From Actinomycetota bacterium (GTDB lineage: Bacteria > Actinomycetota > Humimicrobiia > Hakubellales > JAMDDV01): a DNA stretch of 23,908 nt. The notes under the pieces are model-generated. The model searched no databases. It was given only the letters and a program-made list of their open reading frames with translations, and was not told the DNA's origin. Where the stretch lies: NCBI GenBank assembly GCA_023488455.1, contig JAMDDV010000026.1:1-23908 (forward strand), read 5' to 3'. The position numbers were made by a program, and so were the translations under genes. This document shows, piece by piece, positions 1 to 7,599 of the stretch (positions are counted from its first letter, which is position 1; each line of letters begins with the position of its first letter).

Positions 1-2
1 AC

Positions 3-1085
3 ATAATTAAAAATAGGGTAGTTAAGAAGCCAATGATTATATGTGGGAGAGAAGTGAAGAGGGCAAATGTCTCTGGCATCATGGAGGACATTCTCAGAAA
101 GGCTGGTATAGAATATGTTGAATATTCTAATGTGCCGCCAGAGCCAGAGCCCAAGGATGTTGAGGTCTGCCGCGCTTTTGCCAGAGGAGAGAATCCCGAC
201 TGCATAATTGGCATTGGTGGTGGAAGTTCAATGGATGCTGCAAAGCTGGTAGCAGCATTGGTCAACAATGACGGGGAAGTTGAATCTTTTATAGGCCCGG
301 ATCTAATCAGGAAGCCGGGTATCTTCTCGATAATGGTGCCGACGACCGCGGGCAGTGGGTCGGAAGTCACACATAATTCCGTGCTTAAATTGACTGAGCA
401 GAGAACCAAGAATTCTGTGATAAGCCCCTATATAGTACCCGGTTGTGCGGTTATCGATCCGATGATGATGACATCAATGTCCAGACTCCTCACAGCATCG
501 ACCGGAATGGATGCCCTATCGCATGCCATTGAATCATATACATCCAGACGCGCAAATTCGTTCTCAAAGATGTTTGCACGCGAATCCATAACTGCGATCT
601 TTGCAAATGCGGTTAATGCCTATGAAGATGGAATGAATATGACTGCGAGGCAGGCTATGTCCTTTGCGGCTATGCTTGGGGGTGTGTCAGTTTCCAACAC
701 GGGGACAACGGTAGTTCATGCGATGGGATATGCACTCTCTGTACTTAAAAACATCTCACATGGGCTTGCTAATGCACTTGTCTTACCTGTAGTGATGCGA
801 TTTAATGCAGAAGAAAGGCCAGATTTATTCGCCTCGTTGTATGATGTCATAAGTCCGGATAACAATCTCACGAGCACTATAGGCAAGTCAGATGGCTTTA
901 TCAATGAACTATATAAACTTCAGAGCGATCTTGGTCTTGGTGGTGGTCTGAAGGAGTTCGGTGTTAAGGAAGACGACCTGCCTGAATTGAGCAGATCAGC
1001 GTTTGATGTCAAGAGATCGCTTCAAAATAGCTGTCGCCAGCCTGACCTTGACGATATTCAAAAATTGTTTAAAGACTCATATTAA
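3..1085 (+). CDS. Iron-containing alcohol dehydrogenase, 5' end cut by window edge
   Basis: NAD(P)-dependent oxidoreductase of the group III (Fe-ADH/FucO) family, interconverting an alcohol and an aldehyde or ketone in the cytoplasm; the substrate cannot be told from sequence. Counting from the ATG at 33, GGGSSMDAAK at residues 62-71 is the dinucleotide-binding signature, and D160, H164, H229 and H243 match the D/H/H/H metal ligands with the family's 4-65-14 spacing. The frame is open upstream of that ATG to the window edge (it reads IIKNRVVKKP before M). Compared with FucO about 30 or more N-terminal residues are missing, so ATG 33 is very probably internal and the true start lies outside the window. 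The C-terminus is complete. The next genes run on the opposite strand, so no operon partner is visible downstream. Confidence 0.9.
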   Translation: MIKNRVVKKPMIICGREVKRANVSGIMEDILRKAGIEYVEYSNVPPEPEPKDVEVCRAFARGENPDCIIGIGGGSSMDAAKLVAALVNNDGEVESFIGPDLIRKPGIFSIMVPTTAGSGSEVTHNSVLKLTEQRTKNSVISPYIVPGCAVIDPMMMTSMSRLLTASTGMDALSHAIESYTSRRANSFSKMFARESITAIFANAVNAYEDGMNMTARQAMSFAAMLGGVSVSNTGTTVVHAMGYALSVLKNISHGLANALVLPVVMRFNAEERPDLFASLYDVISPDNNLTSTIGKSDGFINELYKLQSDLGLGGGLKEFGVKEDDLPELSRSAFDVKRSLQNSCRQPDLDDIQKLFKDSY

Positions 1086-1147
1086 AATAATTGAGGAATA
1101 TCAGATTTCAAAGAGATCAATTAAATGGCTATAGAAGAGCGTACTTC

Positions 1148-1181
1148 AAAAATCAGCGTAAAGAATTAGCCGCGACTGATT
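1148..1181 (-). terminator. Weak intrinsic terminator candidate for the toxin-antitoxin pair
   Basis: AATCAG at 1151-1156 pairs with CTGATT at 1176-1181, extended by CG/CG with one bulged A at 1175. On the minus strand the descending arm runs into five Ts (plus-strand As 1148-1152). It begins 10 bases past the antitoxin stop. The stem is short and the loop long, so it is only a candidate. Confidence 0.35.
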
Positions 1182-1190
1182 GTTGTTGAC

Positions 1191-1424
1191 TTAAGCTTTT
1201 ACCCGCTGGCGTAGATGTTCCAGAATCCACATGCGGGCCAGAGTGGTAGGGCCAACGCCGAGTTCTCTTGCCTCCACTCTGAGTTCTTCCCACTTATCAC
1301 TCGAGAGCCGAACAGGTATGACCTTATTCAGTGGCTTTTTCACTTCAACCACAACTATCTCATCACCCTCGTTCCATGCGTTTCCCTGCTCAATATCCTT
1401 AATTGCTTTATCTATGTCAGCCAT
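1191..1424 (-). CDS. BrnA/CopG-like antitoxin (ribbon-helix-helix type)
   Basis: Predicted 77-residue antitoxin and DNA-binding repressor. The N-terminal half is acidic and extended. The C-terminal half (about residues 37-77) has the ribbon-helix-helix pattern seen in BrnA/CopG antitoxins: a short strand (IPVRLS) followed by two amphipathic helices (KWEELRVEARELG and PTTLARMWILEHLRQR). Its ATG follows directly on the stop codon of the upstream toxin-like gene, with GGAGGC (plus 1431-1436) as ribosome-binding site inside the end of that gene. The toxin-first order matches BrnT-BrnA operons. In this family the antitoxin represses its own operon, and the promoter upstream carries symmetric elements suited to that. 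The family call rests on fold pattern and partner, not on close identity. Confidence 0.62.
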   Translation of the reverse strand: MADIDKAIKDIEQGNAWNEGDEIVVVEVKKPLNKVIPVRLSSDKWEELRVEARELGVGPTTLARMWILEHLRQRVKA

Positions 1425-1709
1425 TTATTTGCCTCCTATTGATTCTTTGTAAAGCTGTCTTTCACTATCGATCATATCCCTGGCAGTAACAATCTTCCAG
1501 CTGCCATCTCCTAAGTTCACCAGTACTACCAGGATATATCTCCCTGCTGTTGTTTGGCTGAAGAGCTTGTACAACCCTTCCTTACTTTTTCTCATATGTC
1601 GCTTGTCCGATAGACAGGCTTCCTCTACCTCATTAAAGGTAATTTTGTGCTTGCCCTCAATTTTGTCTAGTATATGATCATCGATTTCTAAAGATTCGAT
1701 GTAAAGCAC
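1425..1709 (-). CDS. BrnT-like toxin
   Basis: Predicted 94-residue RNase-type toxin of the BrnT/RelE-fold superfamily. Visible family features are the early KIEGKHKITFNEVEEA stretch (BrnT proteins have a KH.I.F.E segment here), a central pair of beta strands (GRYILVVLVNLG) and the C-terminal TARDMxDSERQLY, which resembles the conserved (S/T)AR.....ER..Y ending. The start is GTG, with GGAGAT five bases upstream (plus 1715-1720). BrnT toxins cleave RNA and are neutralised by BrnA; that activity is inferred here. The gene sits in a two-gene operon with a strong predicted promoter. Confidence 0.6.
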   Translation of the reverse strand: MLYIESLEIDDHILDKIEGKHKITFNEVEEACLSDKRHMRKSKEGLYKLFSQTTAGRYILVVLVNLGDGSWKIVTARDMIDSERQLYKESIGGK

Positions 1710-1733
1710 CGTCTATCTCCTTTTCTTACCAAG

Positions 1734-1762
1734 AATGTATACGTTTTGTATACGGTTGTCAA
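1734..1762 (-). promoter_or_regulatory. Promoter-operator of the BrnT/BrnA-like operon
   Basis: On the minus strand there is a perfect -35 TTGACA (plus 1757-1762), a 17-bp spacer and a -10 TACATT (plus 1734-1739). Two identical palindromic hexamers, GTATAC at 1737-1742 and 1748-1753, lie across the -10 and the spacer, 11 bp apart, so on the same face of the helix. This arrangement suits a dimeric ribbon-helix-helix repressor and implies autoregulation. Confidence 0.68.
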
Positions 1763-1814
1763 GGTAAAAGCATCAGTTCTTACTTTTATATAAGTGAGAG
1801 CATTATAATCATGT

Positions 1815-2471
1815 CTATTCTTCGGGGTGACCTACTGGAATTATGTATATTGGTGTTTCTTTGGCAGGAAGAGCCATGATATCAGATACCTGTTCATCGA
1901 CAAATGCACCAATGGTGACCCCTCCCAGATCAAGAGCAGTCGCCTGCAGGAGCAGGTTTTGCGCAGCATGGCCAGCCTCAAGATAAACATACTGAATGCC
2001 ACGCTCTCCATATTTTCCCGTTGTCCTCTTGAAGACGGCTGTTATCACAAAAACCACAGGAGCATCTGCGATCGCTTCCTGGTAAAGGCCGGCTGCATAA
2101 AGTGATCTCCTGATGTCGCTTTCTGACAGTTTAATCAGTTCATGGTTGGTCGGGTCGTAAGTGTAGGTACCATCGCTTTTCGTTATGTAGATGTTAAGAG
2201 GATAAAGTGCACCGGCAGAGGGTGCTGTCCTGAATCCTCTTGAGTCTGTGATGCCCTGAGCTGCCCATAGCAGTTGTGATATTTCACTAGTGGTAAGCTC
2301 TTCATCGGTATAGCTTCTAACTGAGCGTCTTTTAAGAAGAGCTTCTTCAAGGGACATTGTTCCCGAGGTGTTCGGCTGTGGAAGCTCGATTCTCTCCAAG
2401 TTTTCGTTGGATTTCATGCCGGACGCCACCTCCTTCTTTGTACACGCATGAAAAACGGGTATTGCTGACAC
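1815..2471 (-). CDS. SagB/ThcOx-type nitroreductase-family protein, possibly a lipoprotein
   Basis: FMN-binding nitroreductase-fold protein of the SagB-type dehydrogenase subfamily. The signatures are EALLKRRSVRSYTDEELT..EISQLLWAAQGIT and the subfamily's FRTAPSAGALYPLNIYI, followed by the C-terminal dimer/FMN region (YLEAGHAAQNLLLQATAL, IPVGHPEE). The first usable start is GTG 2471, giving 218 residues, but the frame continues upstream into a basic stretch (KKISHNR) and a hydrophobic stretch ending FHAC at residue 10 of the GTG form. That looks like a lipoprotein signal with its lipobox. No ATG, GTG or TTG lies in frame before the hydrophobic stretch; the only near-start is ATT at plus 2517-2519. 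It follows larB by about 50 bases and probably shares its transcript. The reaction is unknown: SagB relatives oxidise azolines in peptides, but others have unrelated or unknown roles, and no precursor peptide or cyclodehydratase is nearby. Confidence 0.8.
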   Translation of the reverse strand: MSAIPVFHACTKKEVASGMKSNENLERIELPQPNTSGTMSLEEALLKRRSVRSYTDEELTTSEISQLLWAAQGITDSRGFRTAPSAGALYPLNIYITKSDGTYTYDPTNHELIKLSESDIRRSLYAAGLYQEAIADAPVVFVITAVFKRTTGKYGERGIQYVYLEAGHAAQNLLLQATALDLGGVTIGAFVDEQVSDIMALPAKETPIYIIPVGHPEE

Positions 2472-2523
2472 GGTGATGAGGATAACAAGGACGATATTTA
2501 TATATCTGTTATGTGAAATCTTC

Positions 2524-3216
2524 TTATTTATCGTTTTTATTTATCTTCCTTAAGATTGAGACTGCTGCAGCAGCAGCGCCAAAGCCATTATCTATATTCA
2601 CCACCGTGATTCCGGGAACGCATGAGTTTATCATCCCTAAGAGAGCGGATAATCCACCAAAGCTGGCTCCATATCCGGTTGAAGTTGGCACAGCTATTAT
2701 TGGGCAATCGACCTGTCCTCCAACTACGCTCGGCAGCGCTCCCTCCATACCTGCAATGGCTATTATTACATCAGAGCTTCTGATCTCATCCAGCCTGTTT
2801 AGAATTCTGTGAACCCCTGCTACTCCGATATCGTAGTATTTTTTGACATTTATGCGGAAAAAATCCAGTGTCTCTGCTGCCTCCTCTGCTACGGGAATGT
2901 CCGCAGTGCCTGCCGTTATTATACTGACTACCCCAGATATTTTTTCCGTCTCTTTTTGTTTAAGATGAAATATCCTGCCCATCTCATTGTAGCGGATTTC
3001 CGGGATTACTTTTTTTAGCTCTTGATATACAGGTAGATCTGCTTTTGTGCCAATGATGTTCTCTCCTGCCTTGTAGGTGGTTTTGGCTATGGTCACTATC
3101 TGTTCAAGTGATTTACCTTTGCAGAAGATTACCTCAGGTAGTCCTGTCCTCTTGAGCCTGCCAAAATCAAGACAGGCAAAGTCTATATTGTCGCCACCGG
3201 GTTTTTCATCATCCAT
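2524..3216 (-). CDS. larB: LarB, pyridinium-3,5-biscarboxylic acid mononucleotide synthase
   Basis: First enzyme of nickel-pincer nucleotide (NPN) synthesis: it carboxylates C5 of the pyridinium ring of nicotinic acid adenine dinucleotide and releases AMP. The N-terminus has the family segment NIDFACLDFGRLKRTGLPEVIFCKGK. The rest is the PurE/AIR-carboxylase-like domain (ITAGTADIPVAEEAAETL, IAGMEGALPSVVGG, PTSTGYGASFGGLSALLGMINSC, VVNIDNGFGA). The Cys in INSCVPG (residue 199 from this start) lies where LarB proteins keep the Cys that forms an adduct with the substrate ring. I chose ATG 3216, which overlaps the larE stop as ATGGATGA, with AAGGAG upstream; an alternative ATG at 3264 would overlap larE by 56 bases. 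Translational coupling to larE is likely. Confidence 0.93.
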   Translation of the reverse strand: MDDEKPGGDNIDFACLDFGRLKRTGLPEVIFCKGKSLEQIVTIAKTTYKAGENIIGTKADLPVYQELKKVIPEIRYNEMGRIFHLKQKETEKISGVVSIITAGTADIPVAEEAAETLDFFRINVKKYYDIGVAGVHRILNRLDEIRSSDVIIAIAGMEGALPSVVGGQVDCPIIAVPTSTGYGASFGGLSALLGMINSCVPGITVVNIDNGFGAAAAAVSILRKINKNDK

Positions 3217-4087
3217 TATCTCTTGCTCTCCTTTCACCTGCGGTGTGTTCGGACAGAATTTCATTCATACTTCCTGACCTGAAGCCTTCAAGATCAAGTG
3301 TGATGTAAGTGAACCCTAATTTTTTGACCTTATCCACGATCTTTTGTCTGATATCGCCATCCAGAATTCTATGAAAGTCTTCCTTTTCAATTTCTATCCT
3401 GACGGTGTAATCATCCTGAAGCCTTGCCCTGTTCTGTTTGAACCCCAGTTTCCTCATTATATTTTCTGTCTCTTCGATTTTTTGTAGCCGGTTCATTGTG
3501 ATATTGACGCCGTATGGTATTCTTGAGGAAAGACAAGCCTGTGCAGGTTTGTCCCAGGTGTCTAAGTTTAGTTTCTTAGATAAAAGCCGTATCTCGGCCT
3601 TCTTCAATCCTGCTTCACGCAGCGGTGCGCGTGCCCCCCTATCTTTTGCGGCCTGTATGCCTGGTCTGTAGTCGCTGTCGTCATCCAGATTTCCTCCGTA
3701 GAGTATGTTTGTGATATTTCTATCCACAGCTATCTTTTTTATCTCCCCAAATAAGCTTGTCTTGCAATGGTAGCACCTATCCGTATAGTTCCTGCTGAAA
3801 TCAGCATCTGATAACTCATCTGTCTTTATAATGAGAGGATCTACGCCGATCGATCTGGCAGTGCAGATGGCTTCTTTTAGTTCACTTCGCGGCATTGTTG
3901 GCGAATCTGCTATAACTGCGACTGTTCTTTCTCCGATCACATCCACACATGCTTTGAGCAGCAGGCTGCTGTCAACTCCTCCTGAATAGGCAATGATCGC
4001 TCCGTCCATCACTTTGAGGATTGAAATTAGTTTGGAAAACTTGCGCTGGACTGTTGCCATTACTTCATTTTCTATCGAAATATTCAT
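3209..4087 (-). CDS. larE: LarE, ATP-dependent sulfur transferase for nickel-pincer cofactor
   Basis: Second NPN enzyme: it adenylates the carboxylates made by LarB and replaces them with thiocarboxylates. The 292-residue protein has the PP-loop ATP-binding motif SGGVDS at residues 35-40. RCYHCK places a CxxC pair at C105 and C108, and C185 is in QACLSSRIPYG, the site of the sacrificial Cys of Lactiplantibacillus plantarum LarE (C176). Three cysteines resemble the LarE class reported to hold a [4Fe-4S] cluster that carries the extra sulfur; that assignment is inference. AGGAAAGAG lies just upstream of the ATG. The gene follows larC by 13 bases and overlaps the chosen larB start. Confidence 0.93.
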   Translation of the reverse strand: MNISIENEVMATVQRKFSKLISILKVMDGAIIAYSGGVDSSLLLKACVDVIGERTVAVIADSPTMPRSELKEAICTARSIGVDPLIIKTDELSDADFSRNYTDRCYHCKTSLFGEIKKIAVDRNITNILYGGNLDDDSDYRPGIQAAKDRGARAPLREAGLKKAEIRLLSKKLNLDTWDKPAQACLSSRIPYGVNITMNRLQKIEETENIMRKLGFKQNRARLQDDYTVRIEIEKEDFHRILDGDIRQKIVDKVKKLGFTYITLDLEGFRSGSMNEILSEHTAGERRARDNG

Positions 4088-4100
4088 TACTCTTTCCTGA

Positions 4101-5276
4101 TTATTTTTTGGTGTTTTGTTCCAACCATTTTGCCTTTGCCTCGTCGTAGATATCCTTTAGCGGTTTGCCTGATGTTTTCGAAGCACGCAGGGCGCTTTCA
4201 TATTCGGGTGAGGCGGTGAGGATCTTATCCTCCAAGTATCCGATTTTTAAGCTGACGGTTGCATAGCCAAGATTTACCTCGATGATCTTACGGTCCAGTT
4301 TAATTCTGCCCAGTTCCTGTATTCTTAAACCAAGGGTTGTGGTTTGGGAAAGGATTATCTCAGAAATCATCTGTACCTTGGCTGTATCAGATAATGCGTT
4401 CAGGACAAATCCAGGGCGACCCTTTTTCATTATCACTGGCTCGATCCAGGCGTCAAGTGCTCCTGCTTCAAGCAGGTTGTTGACGCAGTCCGCCAATATT
4501 TCGGGGTTCATGTCATCGATATTTGTTGACAAGAGCATCACTTTTTCACTGAAGCCCGCGCTCTGCACGAGGTTTCCCAGGAAGATTCTCAGATAATTTG
4601 GGATGTTAAAGCTGTTATGTCCGCAGCCGTAGCCGATTGATTTTATAGTAAACGGCGGCATATGGCTAAAAGAGGATGCAAATGTTTTTATTATTGCTGC
4701 TCCCGTCGGCGTGGTTAGTTCTCCCTCTACATCTCCCTGATAGACCGGTACTCCTGATAATATCTCTGCAGTTGCTGGTGCTGGGATCGGGAGGGTACCA
4801 TGACTGCTTTTAATCTTGCCAGAACCGAGTGCAACTGGGGAGGAAATAACATTTTTTACATTAAAATATTCCAGCCCAAGCACAGCCCCGATGCTGTCGA
4901 TGAGCGTGTCAGCATTACCGACTTCGTGGAAATGAGTTTTATTTGCATCTTCTCCATGAACTCGTGATTCAGCTTTTGTCATGGCCGAGATGATTTTAAG
5001 GCTTTTAGATTTAGCAGATTTACTTATTGAGCTTTTGTTAATTAATTTCTCAAAATCCCCAATTTCCTTGAGTCTGATTTTGGACTCGTCCTTGATATCG
5101 ATCAGTGTACACAGGACGCCGTGTTCCAGGCGTTTTTTTGAAGTTACCTCTATTCCCTTTAGCCCAGTGGATTTTATGGCGTGGTTCAATTCCTGGAGTG
5201 GGAATCCCAGGTCAACCAGCGCTGCTATGAATTTATCTCCACTAATCCCCGAAAAGCAATCGATATAAAGATCCAT
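4101..5276 (-). CDS. larC: LarC, nickel insertase (pyridinium-3,5-bisthiocarboxylate nickel chelatase)
   Basis: Last NPN enzyme: it inserts Ni(II) into the pyridinium bisthiocarboxylate mononucleotide in a CTP-dependent cyclometallation. The N-terminal domain starts with the family signature DCFSGISGD (residues 6-14) and has THFHEVGNADTLIDSIGAVLGLE, where His and acidic residues cluster. The C-terminal domain has TNIDDMNPEILADCVNNLLEAGALDAWIEPVIMKKGRPG. The full 391 residues lie in one frame, unlike L. plantarum, where larC is split into larC1 and larC2 by a frameshift. The His-rich linker seen in some LarC proteins is not prominent. The ATG has no clear Shine-Dalgarno. It is the first gene of the larC-larE-larB operon and is divergent from hppA. 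Confidence 0.94.
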   Translation of the reverse strand: MDLYIDCFSGISGDKFIAALVDLGFPLQELNHAIKSTGLKGIEVTSKKRLEHGVLCTLIDIKDESKIRLKEIGDFEKLINKSSISKSAKSKSLKIISAMTKAESRVHGEDANKTHFHEVGNADTLIDSIGAVLGLEYFNVKNVISSPVALGSGKIKSSHGTLPIPAPATAEILSGVPVYQGDVEGELTTPTGAAIIKTFASSFSHMPPFTIKSIGYGCGHNSFNIPNYLRIFLGNLVQSAGFSEKVMLLSTNIDDMNPEILADCVNNLLEAGALDAWIEPVIMKKGRPGFVLNALSDTAKVQMISEIILSQTTTLGLRIQELGRIKLDRKIIEVNLGYATVSLKIGYLEDKILTASPEYESALRASKTSGKPLKDIYDEAKAKWLEQNTKK

Positions 5277-5340
5277 TTTTAAGTTTATATCTGTTAACTG
5301 GTTAAAGTTTACTTTTTTTATCTTTTTTTATAAAGATGTG

Positions 5341-5370
5341 TTGAATTTATCGTGCATTAATTGATAAACT
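5341..5370 (+). promoter_or_regulatory. Probable hppA promoter in the larC-hppA divergent region
   Basis: TTGAAT (5341-5346), an 18-bp spacer and TAAACT (5365-5370). The spacer ends in TGA, giving a TGn extended -10 element. The predicted transcript starts about 30 bases before the hppA ATG, and a purine-rich AAAGGG lies just upstream of the ATG. Between this promoter and larC is an AT-rich stretch with an inverted repeat, ATCTTT/AAAGAT (5320-5325 and 5332-5337). I could not identify a clear larC promoter. Confidence 0.45.
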
Positions 5371-5405
5371 ATCGGCAATTTTACACAAGAAAGGGAAAGG
5401 GTTAA

Positions 5406-7598
5406 ATGTACAAAGCGACTCTTTTTGAAAACTCTACTCTGTGGTTAATTCTTGGCGTTGCAATATTGGGTCTTCTATATGCTGTATTTCTTACCAGGCA
5501 GATCCTGCGAGCTGATAAGGGCGATGCGAAGATGATAAAAGTATGGAACGCAATTCGTATAGGTGCAAATGCCTACCTGACCCGCCAGTTCAAGACGATC
5601 ATATTTTTGATAGTCTTTCTGACCGCAGCGCTTTATCTAACAGCTTATTTAGTTGGGGCGAGCCAGTTCATCTCCGTTGGGCGCGCTGCTGCTTTCTTAA
5701 TGGGCTCGGTCTTCTCTGCTACGGTTGGATTTATCGGAATGAACATGGCCGTTCAGGGTAATGTGCGCGTTGCATCCGCTTCGCGCCGCAGTTTCAACGA
5801 AGCCTTAAAATTAGCTTACCGCTCAGGAACGATAACAGGGATGCTTACCGATGGTCTCGGGTTATTGGGTGGCACAATTATATTTATGGTTTATCGCCAG
5901 CATGCACCTGAGGTCTTGTTAGGTTTTGGCTTTGGTGGTACCCTTCTCGCTCTTTTCATGCGAGTTGGAGGCGGAATTTATACGAAAGCTGCTGATGTCG
6001 GAGCAGATCTTGTTGGTAAAGTTGAGAAGAACATCCCAGAGGATGATCCACGAAATGCTGCCGTGGTAGCGGATCTAGTCGGTGACAATGTTGGGGACTG
6101 TGCAGGAATGGCGGCTGATATATTCGAGAGCTATGAAGTTACGATAGTAGCTGCAATGATATTGGGGCTTACGGTGGCATCTTTGTTCCCCAAATTTGAT
6201 CTAAAGTGGGTCCTCTTCCCGTTAATGGTACGCGCTGTAGGAGTTCTCTCATCGATTTTCAGTACGTACATGGTGCGCTCACTGAAGGAAGGGGAGAGTG
6301 CAATGCGCGCCATATCGCGCGGCTTTAACATTGCAGCAGCGACCTCCGTAGTCGGATTTCTGCTCATCTCCATATTCTATATGCACGATTTGCGCGTATT
6401 CTGGGCTACGCTTTCAGGAATAGTACTTGCGATAGTTATAAATATGTTAACGGAGTACTTTACGGGTACGCAGCATGCTCCTGTGAAAGAGATTGCCAAA
6501 TCCACTCAGACGGGGGCAGCAACCTCACTGCTCAGGGGACTGGCAACCGGCATGGAGAGCTCAGTGTGGGCAATCATAGTAATCGCAATGGCAATACTGT
6601 CTTCCTTCATCATCTTCATGGGGGAAGGTTATCAGTTTGTTCTCTACGGGGTTGCGCTGTGTGGAATAGGCATGCTCACCTTAACTGGTAATAACATCTC
6701 CATGGATGCATTTGGGCCAATTGCTGATAACGCAAACGGAATAGGTGAAATGGCTGGCCTCGAACCAAAAGCACGTCAGATCATGGCCGACCTGGATGCT
6801 GTTGGTAACACAACGAAGGCGATAACAAAGGGTATCGCGATCGGTTCGGCGGTCATTGCTGCGGTTTCACTTTTTGGTTCATTTGTCGAGACGACAGGCC
6901 TGGGCGATATTGGTATAAATATAGCCAATCCGTTTGTCTTCATCGGCATACTTATCGGAGGTTCAGTTCCATTTCTTTTCTCTTCGCTGACGATACGCGC
7001 AGTCGGTAGGGCAGCCTCACTAATTGTAAATGAGGTCAGAAGGCAGTTTAAAATACCCGGCGTCATGGAGGGCACAAAAGATCCGGATTATGCCAAGGCA
7101 GTTAGCATATGCACCACTGCTGCGCAGCGCGAGCTGGTTAGCCTCGGACTTCTGGCCGTATTGACCCCGATCATAGTTGGTTTTCTTTTGCGCGAAACAG
7201 GCCTTGGGGGGTTTTTAGCAGGTGTCATACTTGCAGGCCAACTTCTGGCTGTATTCATGGCGAACTCCGGTGGAGCATGGGATAATGCGAAGAAGACAAT
7301 CGAAGACGGTCTTTACGGTGGCAAGGGTTCTGAAGCACATAAGGCTGCTGTGGTGGGGGACACGGTTGGTGACCCATTGAAGGATACTTCAGGGCCTGCA
7401 CTAAACCCGATGATAAAGGTCATAAACCTGGTATCGCTTCTGGTAGCCCCATTGATAGCGAAGACCAAACAGTTATCATGGCCCATCATTGTCACCATGG
7501 TTATTGCGCTGGCAGTTGTGGGTGTTTCCATATGGTATTCAAAAAGAGAAAGCTACGAAAAGACTCCGAAAGCAATAAAGAAAGCAGAGGAGTTATAG
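5406..7598 (+). CDS. hppA: Membrane-bound proton-translocating pyrophosphatase, K+-independent type
   Basis: Integral membrane pump that couples pyrophosphate hydrolysis to proton export. The 730 residues are mostly hydrophobic, consistent with the family's 16 or so transmembrane helices. The active-site segments are present: GGGIYTKAADVGADLVGKVE (188-207), DNVGDCAGMAADIFESYEVT (from 227), GNNISMDAFGPIADNANGIGEMAG (around 428-451) and the C-terminal GGAWDNAKK...GDTVGDPLKDTSGPALNP. In GNTTKA the Lys is residue 471. In this family Ala at that position marks K+-dependent enzymes and Lys marks K+-independent ones. Known Na+-pumping members are K+-dependent, so H+ pumping is favoured. The gene is divergent from larC and ends 1 bp from the stop of the next, opposing gene. 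Confidence 0.96.
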   Translation: MYKATLFENSTLWLILGVAILGLLYAVFLTRQILRADKGDAKMIKVWNAIRIGANAYLTRQFKTIIFLIVFLTAALYLTAYLVGASQFISVGRAAAFLMGSVFSATVGFIGMNMAVQGNVRVASASRRSFNEALKLAYRSGTITGMLTDGLGLLGGTIIFMVYRQHAPEVLLGFGFGGTLLALFMRVGGGIYTKAADVGADLVGKVEKNIPEDDPRNAAVVADLVGDNVGDCAGMAADIFESYEVTIVAAMILGLTVASLFPKFDLKWVLFPLMVRAVGVLSSIFSTYMVRSLKEGESAMRAISRGFNIAAATSVVGFLLISIFYMHDLRVFWATLSGIVLAIVINMLTEYFTGTQHAPVKEIAKSTQTGAATSLLRGLATGMESSVWAIIVIAMAILSSFIIFMGEGYQFVLYGVALCGIGMLTLTGNNISMDAFGPIADNANGIGEMAGLEPKARQIMADLDAVGNTTKAITKGIAIGSAVIAAVSLFGSFVETTGLGDIGINIANPFVFIGILIGGSVPFLFSSLTIRAVGRAASLIVNEVRRQFKIPGVMEGTKDPDYAKAVSICTTAAQRELVSLGLLAVLTPIIVGFLLRETGLGGFLAGVILAGQLLAVFMANSGGAWDNAKKTIEDGLYGGKGSEAHKAAVVGDTVGDPLKDTSGPALNPMIKVINLVSLLVAPLIAKTKQLSWPIIVTMVIALAVVGVSIWYSKRESYEKTPKAIKKAEEL

Positions 7599-7599
7599 G

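Noticed and set aside
33..1085. Alcohol dehydrogenase as a complete gene starting at ATG 33
   Set aside because: The frame is open to the window edge and the glycine-rich motif comes about 30 residues too early, so the ATG is internal.
3..1085. Alcohol dehydrogenase as a lactate racemase (LarA) partner of the lar operon
   Set aside because: It is an Fe-ADH by its D/H/H/H ligands, is on the other strand and is separated by a toxin-antitoxin pair.
2513..3018. Plus-strand frames antisense to larB
   Set aside because: larB is unambiguous, and the antisense frames begin without a start signal and have no recognisable domain.
5277..5405. Riboswitch (for example nickel-sensing) upstream of larC
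   Set aside because: The region is very AT-rich with only a short inverted repeat; no known riboswitch core could be recognised.
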